64,000 bases of DNA from Ovoidimarina sediminis (GTDB taxonomy: Bacteria > Pseudomonadota > Alphaproteobacteria > Rhodobacterales > Rhodobacteraceae): assembly GCF_032586175.1 (NCBI RefSeq), contig NZ_JAWHTE010000011.1:62001-126000 (forward strand). Reading direction: 5' to 3'. The position numbers and the translations under genes were made by a program. Position 1 is the stretch's first letter; every line of letters starts with the position of its first letter. Shown here one piece after another: positions 1-9,088 of this stretch. The notes beneath the pieces were generated by a model. It was not told the origin of the DNA, ran no database searches, and saw nothing but the letters and a program-made list of their open reading frames with translations.

Positions 1-193
1 CAAGGTGCACGCGCAGGATGCGGGCGCGCCTTCGGAGCAGAAGATCGACACGTTCCGCCGGGCGATCCGGCTGGAGGGCGACCTAGACGAGGAGCAGCGC
101 GCGCGGCTTCTGGAGATCGCGGACAAGTGCCCGGTGCACCGGACGCTGGAACGGTCGTCGAAAATCGAGACGGTGCTGAGCGCGGCGGAGTGA
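1..193 (+). CDS. OsmC-family protein, C-terminal fragment
   Basis: The open frame is already running at the left edge, so only about the last 63 residues are present. They end in the motif EIADKCPVHRTLE, which holds the second conserved cysteine (the resolving Cys of the peroxidatic pair) of OsmC/Ohr-type organic hydroperoxide reductases and OsmC-like redox proteins. The start and first cysteine lie outside the window, so the subfamily cannot be set. An ATG at 5 is internal and unlikely to be the start. The assignment to OsmC is firm; the exact substrate is unknown. Confidence 0.8.
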   Translation, partial: KVHAQDAGAPSEQKIDTFRRAIRLEGDLDEEQRARLLEIADKCPVHRTLERSSKIETVLSAAE

Positions 194-300
194 CGGGGCG
201 CACCGGCCTGCGGCGGGGGCAGCGGCGGGGGCGTCGACTGGGGCGCCAGGGCCCGCATGAAGTGGATTGACCCGCGCGGGGTGCCTGCCCTAATGGCGCG

Positions 301-1830
301 ATGACGCCGCCACCCGACATTGCACACACCGGCCCGCTCTGGCTTCTCCTGGGTCTTCAGGCCGGCATATCGGCCGCGGGCCTTGTGGTGGAGATCGTCG
401 CGGGCCGGATGATCGCCCCGTATGTCGGGATGAGCCTTTACACCTGGACGTCGATCATCGCAGTCGTGCTTCTGGGCTTTTCGATCGGGCACTGGTGGGG
501 CGGGCGGCTGGCGGAGCGGGAAAGCCGCGCCGCGCTCAGGATCACCGGGTGGGTGATGGTTGCCGCCGCGGTGTTCACCGCCTCTGCCTCGCTTGTGCTG
601 CGCGTGGCGGCGGAGCCGGTGCTCGACACCGTCGCCAACCCGCTGACCGCGATCACGGCGATCGCGATGCTGGCCTTCTTCCTGCCGTCGCTGTTCGCGG
701 GCGTTCCCGCACCGGTGCTGGCGATCGTCGCGATGCGGCATGCGGCGCAACCCGAGCGGGCGCTTGGCGCGATGTTCGCCGCCGGGGCGGCGGGGGCCAT
801 CGTCGGGACGCTTCTGGCCGGGTTCCTGTTCGTTTCCTGGCTTGGCTCCGTCGGCACGCTGGCGGTCATGGCGCTGTTCTATGGGCTTGCGGCGGCGATC
901 TGTTTCCGGCTGGGGGGCCTTGCCGGGGGCCAGCTTCTGTTCGCGCTGGCCGCCGGGGCGGTGGCGCTTCTCGCCTGCCTGCGCGCGCTGGCGCTTCCGG
1001 CGGTCAGCGACGTGGAAAGCAGCTATTACTGCATAAGAACCGTGCCGCTTGCGGACGAGCCGGAAGGCCCCGTGAACCTGATGGTGATCGACCATCTTGC
1101 CCATGGCATCAATGCGCGCGGGGCCCCGCGGGTCATGTATACCGAGCACACGGCGATGCTTGACGCCCTGCCGCGGATGCGGATGGGGCGGGACGATTTT
1201 TCATCGTTTCACGTGGGCGGGGGATCCTATTCGGTGCCGCGCGCCTGGGCGAACCGCGGCGCAACCGCGATCACGGTGGCGGAGATCGACCCGGCCGTCA
1301 CCGGCGTCGCGGAGGCGCGGTTCTGGTTCGACCGGGAGACCGCGACTGTCCTGCATGCCGATGGCCGCACCGCGCTTCGGCAGAGCGCGGCGTCCTATGA
1401 CGTCATCGTGGGCGATGCCTTCACCGATATCGCGGTTCCGGCCCATCTGGTGACCGTCGAGTTCTTTCGCCTCGTGGGCGATCGCCTGGCCCCCGGCGGG
1501 GTTTTCGCGATGAACGTTGTCGACAATACCGATCGGCTTGATGCCCTTGCCGCCCTCATCGTCACGCTGCGCGAGGTGTTCGGCGTCGTCGAAGTCTGGA
1601 CCGAAGCGCGGGGCCCCGAGCCCGGCGAGCGGCGCGTGTTCGTGCTTCTGGCGGGCGCGGCCGACAGCCCCGTCTCGACGATCGTCGCCCGGACGCCGGA
1701 GCCGAAGCGCTTTGCCGCGCTGGACCGGGCATTTGTCGACGACATCATCGCCCGCACCGGCGCACGGGTTCTGACCGACGATTATGCGCCCATCGACCGG
1801 CTGATCGGGCTGGGGCCGATCCTGGAGTAA
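301..1830 (+). CDS. membrane-fused spermidine synthase-like protein
   Basis: A 509-residue protein with two parts. Residues about 14-235 are very hydrophobic and form roughly seven membrane segments. Residues about 240-509 resemble the spermidine/spermine synthase methyltransferase-like fold: HVGGGSYS at 304-311, an acidic EID at 328-330, HADGR at 352-356 and GDAF at 371-374, where the aspartate would be the catalytic acid. Such fusions are common in proteobacteria, but aminopropyl transfer has rarely been shown for them, so polyamine synthesis is only a family-based suggestion. It stands alone, 107 bases after the OsmC fragment, and converges with the phosphate transporter gene. Confidence 0.75.
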   Translation: MTPPPDIAHTGPLWLLLGLQAGISAAGLVVEIVAGRMIAPYVGMSLYTWTSIIAVVLLGFSIGHWWGGRLAERESRAALRITGWVMVAAAVFTASASLVLRVAAEPVLDTVANPLTAITAIAMLAFFLPSLFAGVPAPVLAIVAMRHAAQPERALGAMFAAGAAGAIVGTLLAGFLFVSWLGSVGTLAVMALFYGLAAAICFRLGGLAGGQLLFALAAGAVALLACLRALALPAVSDVESSYYCIRTVPLADEPEGPVNLMVIDHLAHGINARGAPRVMYTEHTAMLDALPRMRMGRDDFSSFHVGGGSYSVPRAWANRGATAITVAEIDPAVTGVAEARFWFDRETATVLHADGRTALRQSAASYDVIVGDAFTDIAVPAHLVTVEFFRLVGDRLAPGGVFAMNVVDNTDRLDALAALIVTLREVFGVVEVWTEARGPEPGERRVFVLLAGAADSPVSTIVARTPEPKRFAALDRAFVDDIIARTGARVLTDDYAPIDRLIGLGPILE

Positions 1831-1884
1831 GGCCCCCGCGCGGCTCTCATCGCTTCTCGTCCGGAGCGTGCCGGTGGCCCCGCT

Positions 1885-3369
1885 TCAGGCAGCCAGCGCC
1901 GCGATGACCATGAAGATCAACGCCGACAGAAGCGCCGCCGCCGGAACCGTGATGACCCATGCCGCCGCGATCGTCATCACGTGGGAGCGGCGGACGAGCT
2001 TGCGCCTGCGCCGCTCTTCCCGGGCGATCACGGTCGGTTCGGGAACCGTGCGCCGCGCTTCCGCAAGGCGCTTTTCGGCATACCATTCACGGAAGAACCC
2101 GACGCCGAACACGGCCCCGACGGCGATATGGGTCGAACTGACCGGAAGGCCCAGCCAGCTTGCGAAGATCACCGTGATCGCCGCCGACAAGGCCACGCAA
2201 TAGGCGCGCATCGGGTTGAGCTTCGTGATCTCGCTTCCCACGACGCGGATCAGGCGCGGGCCGAAGATGAACAGCCCGAAGGAAATGCCGAACGCCCCGA
2301 TCAGCATCACCCAGAAGGGGATGGCGAAGGCCTCGACGAACTCGCCGCTCTGCGACGCCTGGACGATGGCGGCGAGCGGCCCGACGGCGTTGGCGACATC
2401 GTTCGCCCCGTGGGCGAAACTCAGAAGCGCGGCCGAAACGATCAGCGGAATGCCGAACAGGATCTTGAGCGACTTGTTGCGGTTCTCCAGCCCCTCGGAT
2501 TGCCGCCGGATGACCGGGATCATGACGATCCAGGTCAGCCCGCCGAACCCCGCCCCGATCAGAAGGGCGGTGCCGAGATCGATCTTGATCAGGTTCTTCA
2601 GCCCCTTCATCGCGAGGTAGGCGGCGAAGGCGCCCGCCATCACGCCGACGAGCGCGGGCACCCATTTCCGGGCCGCGGCGATCTTGTCATCCTGGTAAAT
2701 GATCCGATCCTTGATGAACCACAGGAACCCCGCCGCGATGACGCCGCCGACGAGCGGCGAGATCACCCAGCTTGCTGCGATCATGCCCATCTGCGCCCAG
2801 CTGACGGCCGCGAAGCCGGCCGCCGCGATGCCTGCGCCCATCACGCCGCCGACGACGGAATGCGTGGTCGAAACAGGCGCGCCGAACCAGGTGGCGAGGT
2901 TCACCCACAGCGCCGAGGACAGAAGCGCGGCGATCATCGCCCAGATGAACACATCGACCGATCCGAGGCTTTCGGGCGCGATGATGCCCTTGGCGATGGT
3001 CGAAACCACATCCCCCCCGGCGATCAGCGCCCCCGCCGTTTCACAGACGGCGGCGATCGCGATCGCGCCGCCCATCGTCAGGGCGTTCGCCCCGACGGCG
3101 GGGCCCATGTTGTTGGCGACGTCGTTGGCGCCGATGTTCAGCGCCATGTAGGCGCCGAAGGTGGCCGCCAGAACGATGATAAAGGAATTGCCCGCCCCGC
3201 CGAACGCGATCGCGGCGAAAAGGGCCGCGGCCACCAGGAAGATCAGGGCGATGCCCTTGCCGATCAGGGGGCGCCCGACAAAGGCGGTTGCCTGTTCGAG
3301 CGTGGTGAGCCGCCCGAGATCCCGGTCGAGCGTTTCGAGATGGCGCGCTTCGAAATCTCTGTCGTTCAT
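1885..3369 (-). CDS. PiT-family inorganic phosphate transporter
   Basis: A 494-residue integral membrane carrier of the PiT family, expected to import phosphate (possibly as a metal-phosphate complex) with protons or sodium. The diagnostic inverted-repeat signature occurs twice: GANDVANNMGP near the N-terminus and GANDVANAVGP in the second half, separated by a soluble loop. About ten membrane helices are evident. The start is ATG at 3369, preceded by an AGGGGG ribosome binding site six bases upstream. No pho regulon gene or PhoU-like partner lies next to it, so regulation is not visible. Confidence 0.9.
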   Translation of the reverse strand: MNDRDFEARHLETLDRDLGRLTTLEQATAFVGRPLIGKGIALIFLVAAALFAAIAFGGAGNSFIIVLAATFGAYMALNIGANDVANNMGPAVGANALTMGGAIAIAAVCETAGALIAGGDVVSTIAKGIIAPESLGSVDVFIWAMIAALLSSALWVNLATWFGAPVSTTHSVVGGVMGAGIAAAGFAAVSWAQMGMIAASWVISPLVGGVIAAGFLWFIKDRIIYQDDKIAAARKWVPALVGVMAGAFAAYLAMKGLKNLIKIDLGTALLIGAGFGGLTWIVMIPVIRRQSEGLENRNKSLKILFGIPLIVSAALLSFAHGANDVANAVGPLAAIVQASQSGEFVEAFAIPFWVMLIGAFGISFGLFIFGPRLIRVVGSEITKLNPMRAYCVALSAAITVIFASWLGLPVSSTHIAVGAVFGVGFFREWYAEKRLAEARRTVPEPTVIAREERRRRKLVRRSHVMTIAAAWVITVPAAALLSALIFMVIAALAA

Positions 3370-3445
3370 GCGGTTCCCCCTGGCCCCATGGCGTCCCTAG
3401 TTTCGTGGGAAAGCGCTTTCAATCACCCGCTTGAGAAAAGTCGGA

Positions 3446-3904
3446 TCAGAAGGCGGCCAGAAGATCTTTCAGCTCGGGTTCGTCCACCATTTCGGCGGCC
3501 TCGGCCGGCGCCACCCACTTTCGCCGCCGTTCATCCGCTTCGGGGTAGTCTTCGGCAAGCTCCAGCACGCGAACGGGATAGACCGTCGTCTTGACCGGCA
3601 CATTCCAGTCGCCCGGAAGCCCCTTGTCGTAGTGATAGCTGCCGAGCGGCACGGGCGAGGCCTCGCCACAGCGCACGCCGGCCTCTTCCCAGGCTTCCTG
3701 GAGGGCGGATGCGGGGGATTCGAGGCCATCGATGGGCCAGCCTTTCGGCAGGATCCAGCGCCCGGTTCCGCGGCTCGTGATCAGGAGGATCTTCTTCCCG
3801 GGCCCGTCCACGTCATAGCAGAGCGCGGCGAACTGAACCCGCTCGGGCCGCCTTAGCATTGGCTGAACAAAGCCGTTCCACACGGAAATAAGTTGGTGCT
3901 TCAT
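3446..3904 (-). CDS. NUDIX hydrolase
   Basis: A 152-residue single-domain NUDIX protein, resembling the diadenosine/diphosphoinositol polyphosphate hydrolase-like group of alphaproteobacteria. The Nudix box lies around residues 59-84: KGWPIDG, then QEAWEEAGV, which supplies the metal-binding REUxEExGU core with Q replacing R. The usual early glutamate of the box is displaced by one position. Substrate is not predictable from sequence. The upstream stretch to about 3960 is unusually AT-rich for this genome and probably carries the promoter. The ribosome binding site is weak. Confidence 0.8.
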   Translation of the reverse strand: MKHQLISVWNGFVQPMLRRPERVQFAALCYDVDGPGKKILLITSRGTGRWILPKGWPIDGLESPASALQEAWEEAGVRCGEASPVPLGSYHYDKGLPGDWNVPVKTTVYPVRVLELAEDYPEADERRRKWVAPAEAAEMVDEPELKDLLAAF

Positions 3905-4075
3905 TAGTAATTATCTGCCCATTTTCTTTTGTGGACATGAACTTAGCCAACCTGACCCAAGGAAACAAACACTTTGGCCGTCGCACCGAATTCACTGCGC
4001 AGGCGTGCCCGGCATGCCGCAGGCGGGATCTGGCGCGTCAGATTGGAACTGTGCCGCCCGCGCCCCCCCGGGGGG

Positions 4076-4966
4076 TCAGTCGAGCACGACGATGCCGGAA
4101 TGCTTCTGCTTGTGCTCCGGCTCGACATGGATGGTGATGATCGCGCCTTCGACGGTGGTCTTCAGCGCGGCTTCCACCCGGTCGCAGATCTCATGCGCAT
4201 CGAACACCGTCATCTCGCCGGGGACGACGAGGTGAAAATCTATGAAGGTCGCCTGACCGGCGTGCCGGGTTCGCAGATCGTGCGCCTCGACCGCGCCGCC
4301 CGCCTCGTTCGCGATGATGTCGCGCACCTGTTCCAGCGTTTCCCGCGAGATCGCTTCGTCCATCAGGCCGCTTACGGACTCGCGGACCACCTTGAAGCCT
4401 GACCAGAGGATGTTGACCGCGACAAGCGCGGCCATCAGCGGATCGAGGATCCACCAGCCGGTGACGAGGGCGAGGATGATGCCAAGCGCCACCCCCGCCG
4501 AGGTGGCGACATCCGCAACGAGGTGCCTGCCATCCGCAACCAGCGCCGGCGAACGGGCGGCGCGGCCCCGGGTGATCAGCACCCAGGCCCAGACCGCGTT
4601 GATCGCCGTGGCCGCCCCGTTGACGAGCAGGCCCTCGACCGGAAGATCCATCACGCGCGGTGACAGGAAGCCGAAATAGGCCTCGCGCAGGATCAGGAGC
4701 GCGGCCACGATGATCATCACGCCTTCGAGGACGGCGCTGAAGAATTCGGCCTTGTGGTGGCCGTAGGGATGGGTGGCGTCCGCCGGGCGGGCGGCGATGC
4801 GAATGGCGACGAGCGCCGCAATCGCCGTGGCCACGTTGACGGTGCTTTCCAGGGCATCCGCGAGCAGGGCGACCGAGCCGGTGAGCCACCAGGCGAACGT
4901 CTTGATCCCGAGGACCAGGATGCCGACGAAAATGCTGGCGATGGCGATCCGAAGGGTTGCGGACAT
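4076..4966 (-). CDS. cation diffusion facilitator (CDF) transporter
   Basis: A 296-residue CDF-family divalent cation exporter. It has six predicted membrane helices in the first about 205 residues. The HD-type metal site appears as DALEST in helix 2 and DGRHLVADVATS in helix 5. A cytoplasmic ferredoxin-like domain, with a histidine-rich motif in IHVEPEHKQKHSG, closes the protein. Zinc, cobalt, iron or manganese are all possible; the sequence does not settle this. The ATG at 4966 is preferred over the TTG one codon earlier because GGGGAA lies four to eight bases upstream. A long uncharacterised stretch precedes it. Confidence 0.88.
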   Translation of the reverse strand: MSATLRIAIASIFVGILVLGIKTFAWWLTGSVALLADALESTVNVATAIAALVAIRIAARPADATHPYGHHKAEFFSAVLEGVMIIVAALLILREAYFGFLSPRVMDLPVEGLLVNGAATAINAVWAWVLITRGRAARSPALVADGRHLVADVATSAGVALGIILALVTGWWILDPLMAALVAVNILWSGFKVVRESVSGLMDEAISRETLEQVRDIIANEAGGAVEAHDLRTRHAGQATFIDFHLVVPGEMTVFDAHEICDRVEAALKTTVEGAIITIHVEPEHKQKHSGIVVLD

Positions 4967-5374
4967 CAAATTCCCCGTTTGGGTAGGCGGACTGGGTAGC
5001 CGCCCGGGTTGGCCGGTGCAAGCGAAGCGTCGCCGTTGGTGGGCGTGGGGAAGGGTGCGGAGCGGACGGGCGCCCTAGTGGCGAGGTGTCGCGCCTGGCG
5101 AGGGTGCGGGGTTGCGGACATTGCGGTCTTTCTCGATGAGCCGGGCGGGGCCCGATCGCGGGAGGGCCCACCAACGCGCGCTCAGGGCGCTTTATCTCTC
5201 AAACCCGAATGCGATCGCGTTGGATTGCGGCGTTGCAGGAGGGCCCGCCCGGGGGGCGGTCGGGCCCTGCCCGGCGGGGCTGACGCCCCTCGATTCCGGG
5301 CAAGATGGGCTTGACGCCACCGATGGCCGTTGCAGGGCATCTCCCGGGTTCGCCCCTGATCCTCCAAAAGGAAT
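4967..5374. other. 408-base gap without recognised gene
   Basis: No convincing reading frame, tRNA or known RNA family was recognised between the CDF transporter start and the bioY terminator. The stretch is very GC-rich and contains a strong inverted repeat, AGGGCCCG at 5240-5247 with CGGGCCCT at 5261-5268. A 63-codon frame on the minus strand (5199-5390) runs into the terminator stem and has a shadow-like composition, so it is not called. It may be the 5' leader of the CDF gene or hold a small RNA. Confidence 0.4.
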
Positions 5375-5400
5375 GGGGCGCCGGTTTCACCCGGCGCCCC
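5375..5400 (-). terminator. intrinsic terminator-like hairpin after bioY
   Basis: A perfect 10-bp stem, GGGGCGCCGG / CCGGCGCCCC, with a 6-base loop. On the minus strand it follows the bioY stop by about 40 bases and is followed by ATTCCTTTTGG, a short T-rich tail. It would end the leftward bioY transcript. Confidence 0.7.
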
Positions 5401-5438
5401 TTTGCCTATGGTCCGGCCCGCCCGAAGCGGGGCCCGCT

Positions 5439-6029
5439 TTAGCCGCGGGCGTTCAGAAGCTTCCAGACCGCCGGGAAGAGGAGCGCCGCGAGGCCAAGCT
5501 TCAGCGCGTCGCCGATCAGGAAGGGCGTGAGGCCCCATTGCAGGATCGGCTGATCCCAGCCGTAAAGCTGCCCGAGCCAAAGAAGGCCCGGCACGTAGAT
5601 GAGGAGGTTGCCGAGGATCATCGCGCCCGCCATCCGGCCGAAGGAGCGATCCCAGCCCTGACGCGCGGCCCAGCCGAGCGCGAGGACGGCGAGGACATAG
5701 CCCACCAGATAGCCGCCGGTGCCGCCCATCATGTAGGTGACGCCATAGGCCTCTGCCGAGGAGCCCGCGAAGACGTCGAAGCCAAGCGCGCCGACGATCA
5801 TGTAGCCGAGGATCGTCGTCAGGCCGAGTCGGGGGCCATAGGCGGCCCCGATCGTCAGCACCGCGAAGGTGCCCATGGTGATCGGCACGGGCCACATCGG
5901 CACCTTGATCTTCGCGAACGCCGCGAGGGCGGCGATGCCGAGGGCCACGAGAAGTATATCTTTCGCGATCTTCGCCGCGCCCCGATCCGGCCCGATCGCC
6001 TCGGTCAGTACCCTGTCTCTGGTGGCCAT
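5439..6029 (-). CDS. bioY: biotin transporter BioY
   Basis: A 196-residue membrane protein of the BioY family, the substrate-binding S component of biotin ECF transporters. It has about six helices and family hallmarks in its central part, KVPMWPVPITMGTFAVL and MMGGTGGYLVGY. No bioM or bioN ATPase/permease gene is adjacent, so it is either a solitary BioY (known to work alone in some bacteria) or shares an energising module elsewhere. The second of two adjacent ATGs is chosen because AAGGAGG sits six bases upstream. No BioR-type operator was found in the short upstream gap. Confidence 0.9.
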   Translation of the reverse strand: MATRDRVLTEAIGPDRGAAKIAKDILLVALGIAALAAFAKIKVPMWPVPITMGTFAVLTIGAAYGPRLGLTTILGYMIVGALGFDVFAGSSAEAYGVTYMMGGTGGYLVGYVLAVLALGWAARQGWDRSFGRMAGAMILGNLLIYVPGLLWLGQLYGWDQPILQWGLTPFLIGDALKLGLAALLFPAVWKLLNARG

Positions 6030-6084
6030 CATCGCCCTCCTTGGAAAACCATTGAGATGTTTGTGCCCCAGTGTCGCGGGGGGT

Positions 6085-6504
6085 TCAAGTCGCCGCGCGG
6101 CGGAAGAGCGAGCGGCTGGTGTAATCCTTGCGGGGGCCGGTGACGCGCCAGTGCAGCTGCCAGTCGGGCCAGAGGGAGAAGTCGTAGCGCCCCTCGTAGC
6201 GGTCGGGGGCGCAGTCGTGGCCGGCCTCGGGCGCGTCGCCCGGGCCGATCCGGTGGAAGAAGCGGCCGTCGTCGAAATAGACGTCGATGCCGCTTGCCTC
6301 CTCCGCCGGGCGCCAGAGGTAGGTGCGGCTTGCCGTCACCGTCGTGCCGCCGAGGGTCAGACGCCCGGTTTCCTCGTAGCGGAGCCCGGTGCCATCGGGG
6401 GTGAAGACGACCGATCCGTCGAGCCGGCCCGTGCCGCCCGTCAGGCTGTCGGCGATCGTGCGGCTGAGCGTCCAGCGGCCTTCGAATTCCCCAAGATCTC
6501 TCAT
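6085..6504 (-). CDS. DUF6314-like protein
   Basis: A 139-residue soluble protein beginning MRDLGEFEGRW, rich in beta-strand pattern and aromatic residues, with a conserved-looking C-terminal part (FFHRIGPG, YDFSLWPDWQLHWRVTGP). It resembles small DUF6314 proteins found in Rhodobacterales; no function is known. Its ATG overlaps the stop of the preceding secreted-protein gene as ATGA, which implies translational coupling. The 52-base gap to bioY would allow one transcript of all three genes. Confidence 0.6.
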   Translation of the reverse strand: MRDLGEFEGRWTLSRTIADSLTGGTGRLDGSVVFTPDGTGLRYEETGRLTLGGTTVTASRTYLWRPAEEASGIDVYFDDGRFFHRIGPGDAPEAGHDCAPDRYEGRYDFSLWPDWQLHWRVTGPRKDYTSRSLFRRAAT

Positions 6505-6842
6505 TCCGCGAAACGGCCTTCGGTGACGATGCCCTCGGCGGAGGTGAAGCGGAGGCGCGTGCCGTCGGGCGTTATCTCGGTGTCGTAGCAGTCCCAGATC
6601 TCCGCCGGGGGCCAGAGGCTGCAATAGCGGCCCTCCCGAAGCTCCCACCACCCCCAGCGGTCGCGGAAGACGCGGTAGCGGGTGCGCCCGTTTTCGAAGA
6701 AGATCTGTTCATCGGGGTCGTAGATCAGCGTCTGGCCAGTGAGCGCGTCGGCAAGCGCCTCGCCGGTGAGCGGGCGCCAGTCTTCCGCCGCGGCGGGTGC
6801 CGCAAGACAGATCGATATCAGCACTGCCGCTTGTCGCCCCAT
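6501..6842 (-). CDS. small secreted protein of unknown function
   Basis: A 113-residue protein with a clear signal peptide: MGRQ, a hydrophobic core of about 12 residues, then AAPAAAE as a likely signal peptidase I site near residue 19. The mature part is acidic and rich in tryptophan and tyrosine, with two cysteines (YCSLW, WDCYD) that could form a disulfide. I do not recognise the family. It overlaps the DUF6314-like gene by four bases and is divergent from purB, with only 44 bases between the two starts, so the promoters must be interleaved. Confidence 0.6.
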   Translation of the reverse strand: MGRQAAVLISICLAAPAAAEDWRPLTGEALADALTGQTLIYDPDEQIFFENGRTRYRVFRDRWGWWELREGRYCSLWPPAEIWDCYDTEITPDGTRLRFTSAEGIVTEGRFAE

Positions 6843-6886
6843 GCGTGCAAGTCTATGACGCCCTCACACGAGCGGAAAGGCCCCGA

Positions 6887-8194
6887 ATGATACCCCGATA
6901 TTCCCGTCCCGACATGGTTGCCATCTGGTCGCCGGAAACGAAATTTCGCATCTGGTTCGAGATCGAGGCCCATGCCTGCGATGCGATGGCCGATATGGGC
7001 AACATCCCGCGCGCGAATGCCGAGGCCGTCTGGAAAGCGAAGGATGTCGCGTTCGATATCGACCGGATCGACGAGATCGAGCGCGAGACGAAGCATGACG
7101 TGATCGCCTTCCTCACCCACCTCGCGGAAATCGTGGGCAGCGACGAGGCGCGTTTCGTGCATCAGGGGATGACGTCATCGGACGTGCTGGACACCACGTT
7201 CAACATCCAGCTGACGCGGGCCAGCGATATCCTGATCGCGGATATGGAGGGGCTTCTGGCCGCGCTGAAGCGGCGGGCCTACGAGCACAAGGACACGATC
7301 CGCATCGGGCGGTCGCACGGGATCCACGCGGAACCCACCACGATGGGCCTTACCTTCGCGCGGTTCTATGCCGAGATGGACCGGAACCTTGCGCGGCTGC
7401 GCACCGCGAGGGCCGAGATCGCGACAGGGGCGATTTCGGGCGCGGTCGGGACGTTTGCGAATATCGACCCGGCCGTGGAGGCCCATGTCTGCGCGAAGAT
7501 GGGGCTGACGCCAGAACCGATTTCGACCCAGGTGATCCCGCGCGACCGGCACGCGGCCTTCTTCGCGGCGCTGGGCGTGGTTGCGAGTTCGATCGAGAAC
7601 CTCGCCACCGAGATCCGGCACATGCAGCGGACCGAGGTTCTGGAGGCCGAGGAATTCTTCTCGAAAGGCCAGAAGGGATCGTCGGCCATGCCGCACAAGC
7701 GGAACCCGGTGCTGACGGAGAACCTGACGGGGCTCGCGCGGCTCGTGCGCATGGCCGTGATCCCGGCGATGGAGAACGTGGCGCTCTGGCACGAGCGCGA
7801 TATCTCGCATTCCTCGGTCGAGCGGAATATCGGGCCCGATGCGACGGTGACGCTTGATTTCGCGCTGCACCGGCTGACCGGTGTCGTCGACAAGCTGGTG
7901 GTCTATCCCGACAACATGCTGGCGAACCTGAACAAGTTCCGGGGGCTCGTGCATTCCCAGCGGGTGCTTCTTGCGCTGACGCAGGCCGGGGTGAGCCGCG
8001 AGGATGCCTATCGCCTTGTGCAGCGGAACGCGATGAAGGTGTGGGAAGAAGGCAAGGATTTCATGGAAGAGCTTCTGGGCGACGCGGATGTGACCGCCGC
8101 GCTCAGCCCCGCGCAGATCGAGGAGAAGTTCGACCTCGGCTATCACACCAAGAACGTCGACACGATCTTTGCCCGGGTGTTCGGCGAGGGCTGA
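6887..8194 (+). CDS. purB: adenylosuccinate lyase
   Basis: A 435-residue fumarase/aspartase-superfamily enzyme that cleaves adenylosuccinate to AMP and SAICAR to AICAR in purine synthesis. The superfamily signature SSAMPHKRNP is at residues 265-274 with the catalytic serine in its flexible loop. The general-acid histidine lies in GRSHGIHAEPT near 144, and TSSDVLDT near 97 is also typical. Length matches the family. The ATG at 6887 follows a GGAAAGG ribosome binding site; an upstream in-frame ATG would run through the divergent promoter region. The next gene starts four bases after the stop. Confidence 0.95.
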   Translation: MIPRYSRPDMVAIWSPETKFRIWFEIEAHACDAMADMGNIPRANAEAVWKAKDVAFDIDRIDEIERETKHDVIAFLTHLAEIVGSDEARFVHQGMTSSDVLDTTFNIQLTRASDILIADMEGLLAALKRRAYEHKDTIRIGRSHGIHAEPTTMGLTFARFYAEMDRNLARLRTARAEIATGAISGAVGTFANIDPAVEAHVCAKMGLTPEPISTQVIPRDRHAAFFAALGVVASSIENLATEIRHMQRTEVLEAEEFFSKGQKGSSAMPHKRNPVLTENLTGLARLVRMAVIPAMENVALWHERDISHSSVERNIGPDATVTLDFALHRLTGVVDKLVVYPDNMLANLNKFRGLVHSQRVLLALTQAGVSREDAYRLVQRNAMKVWEEGKDFMEELLGDADVTAALSPAQIEEKFDLGYHTKNVDTIFARVFGEG

Positions 8195-8197
8195 GGC

Positions 8198-9088
8198 GTG
8201 ACCCTGCGCACCCCGGCCTTCGAGGCCTTCGTCGCCCCGGCGCGCCCCACGCGGCAGATCTGGATGCTGCTTCTGGGGCTGTTGCTGGCCGTGGTGATCT
8301 ATGCCTTCGTGACGCTGGTGATCTTCGCGGTCGTCTGGGTGGTGCGCGGGTTGCCGCAGAACGTCATCTGGTTCGAGGAGCTTATCCGGGCGGACACGCC
8401 CGACAAGCTTCTGATCCTTCTGGTGAGTTTCGTGGGCATGGCGCTGGGGCCGATGGCCGCCGTCCTGATGCTGCACGAGCGGCCCGTGGGCACGCTTTTC
8501 GGGCGGGCGCCCGTCGTGCTCAGGGATTTCACGGTGGCGGCGGCGGTGGCGGGCACGGTGCTGGGCGCCTCGCTGATCTTCTGGAGCTGGGGCAACGATG
8601 CGGTGCCGGGCCTGCCCTGCGACCGGTGGATCGTGCTTCTGCCCCTCGCGGCGGTTCTGGTGCTGATCCAGACCGGGGCGGAGGAGCTTGTCTTCCGGGG
8701 CTACATGCAGCAGCAGCTTGGCGCGCGCTTCCGGTCGCCCATCGCCTGGGCGCTGGTGCCGGCGATGCTGTTCGGCGTGGCGCATTTCGACGTGGCCAGC
8801 GCGGGGCCCGTGGCGCCGCTCGTGGTGATCTCGGCGGGGCTGTTCGGGCTGATGGCCGCCGATCTGACGGCGCAGACCGGATCGATCGGGGCCGCCTGGG
8901 GGTTTCACTTCGCCAACAACATGCTGGCGCTGACGCTGATCGCCACCGAAGGCACGCTGACGGGCCTTGCGCTTTACAAGACGCCCTATGCGGTGAGCGA
9001 TCTTGAGGTGATGCGCACCGCCCTGCCCTTCGACCTGCTGATGATGGGGCTGATCTGGTTCGCGATCCGGCGGATTTTGTCGCGATGA
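8198..9088 (+). CDS. CPBP-family intramembrane metalloprotease (first of tandem pair)
   Basis: A 296-residue polytopic membrane protein with the CAAX-protease/bacteriocin-processing (ABI, PF02517-type) motifs: E162-E163-x3-R167 in EELVFRG, H195 in FGVAHFD, and H236 with N240 in FHFANN. These form the putative metal site in the membrane. The start is GTG, three bases after the purB stop. Prokaryotic members process prenylated or peptide substrates or act in peptide immunity, but no substrate is suggested here. It overlaps the next, paralogous gene by four bases. Confidence 0.8.
   Translation: MTLRTPAFEAFVAPARPTRQIWMLLLGLLLAVVIYAFVTLVIFAVVWVVRGLPQNVIWFEELIRADTPDKLLILLVSFVGMALGPMAAVLMLHERPVGTLFGRAPVVLRDFTVAAAVAGTVLGASLIFWSWGNDAVPGLPCDRWIVLLPLAAVLVLIQTGAEELVFRGYMQQQLGARFRSPIAWALVPAMLFGVAHFDVASAGPVAPLVVISAGLFGLMAADLTAQTGSIGAAWGFHFANNMLALTLIATEGTLTGLALYKTPYAVSDLEVMRTALPFDLLMMGLIWFAIRRILSR

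Noticed and set aside
1981..3594. 537-codon open frame on the plus strand
   Set aside because: It lies opposite the PiT transporter gene and has the arginine/aspartate-rich composition of an antisense frame in GC-rich DNA.
3905..3960. AT-rich stretch as a sign of gene transfer
   Set aside because: Too short and confined to a promoter region; the flanking genes have normal composition.
5199..5390. 63-codon minus-strand frame in the bioY-CDF gap
   Set aside because: Its start lies inside the terminator stem, and the arginine/proline-rich sequence is typical of chance frames here.
6030..6084. BioR operator ahead of bioY
   Set aside because: No TTAT-N2-ATAA-like palindrome in the gap.
7175..8908. 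577-codon open frame on the minus strand
   Set aside because: It is antisense to purB and the first CPBP gene, both well supported by catalytic motifs.
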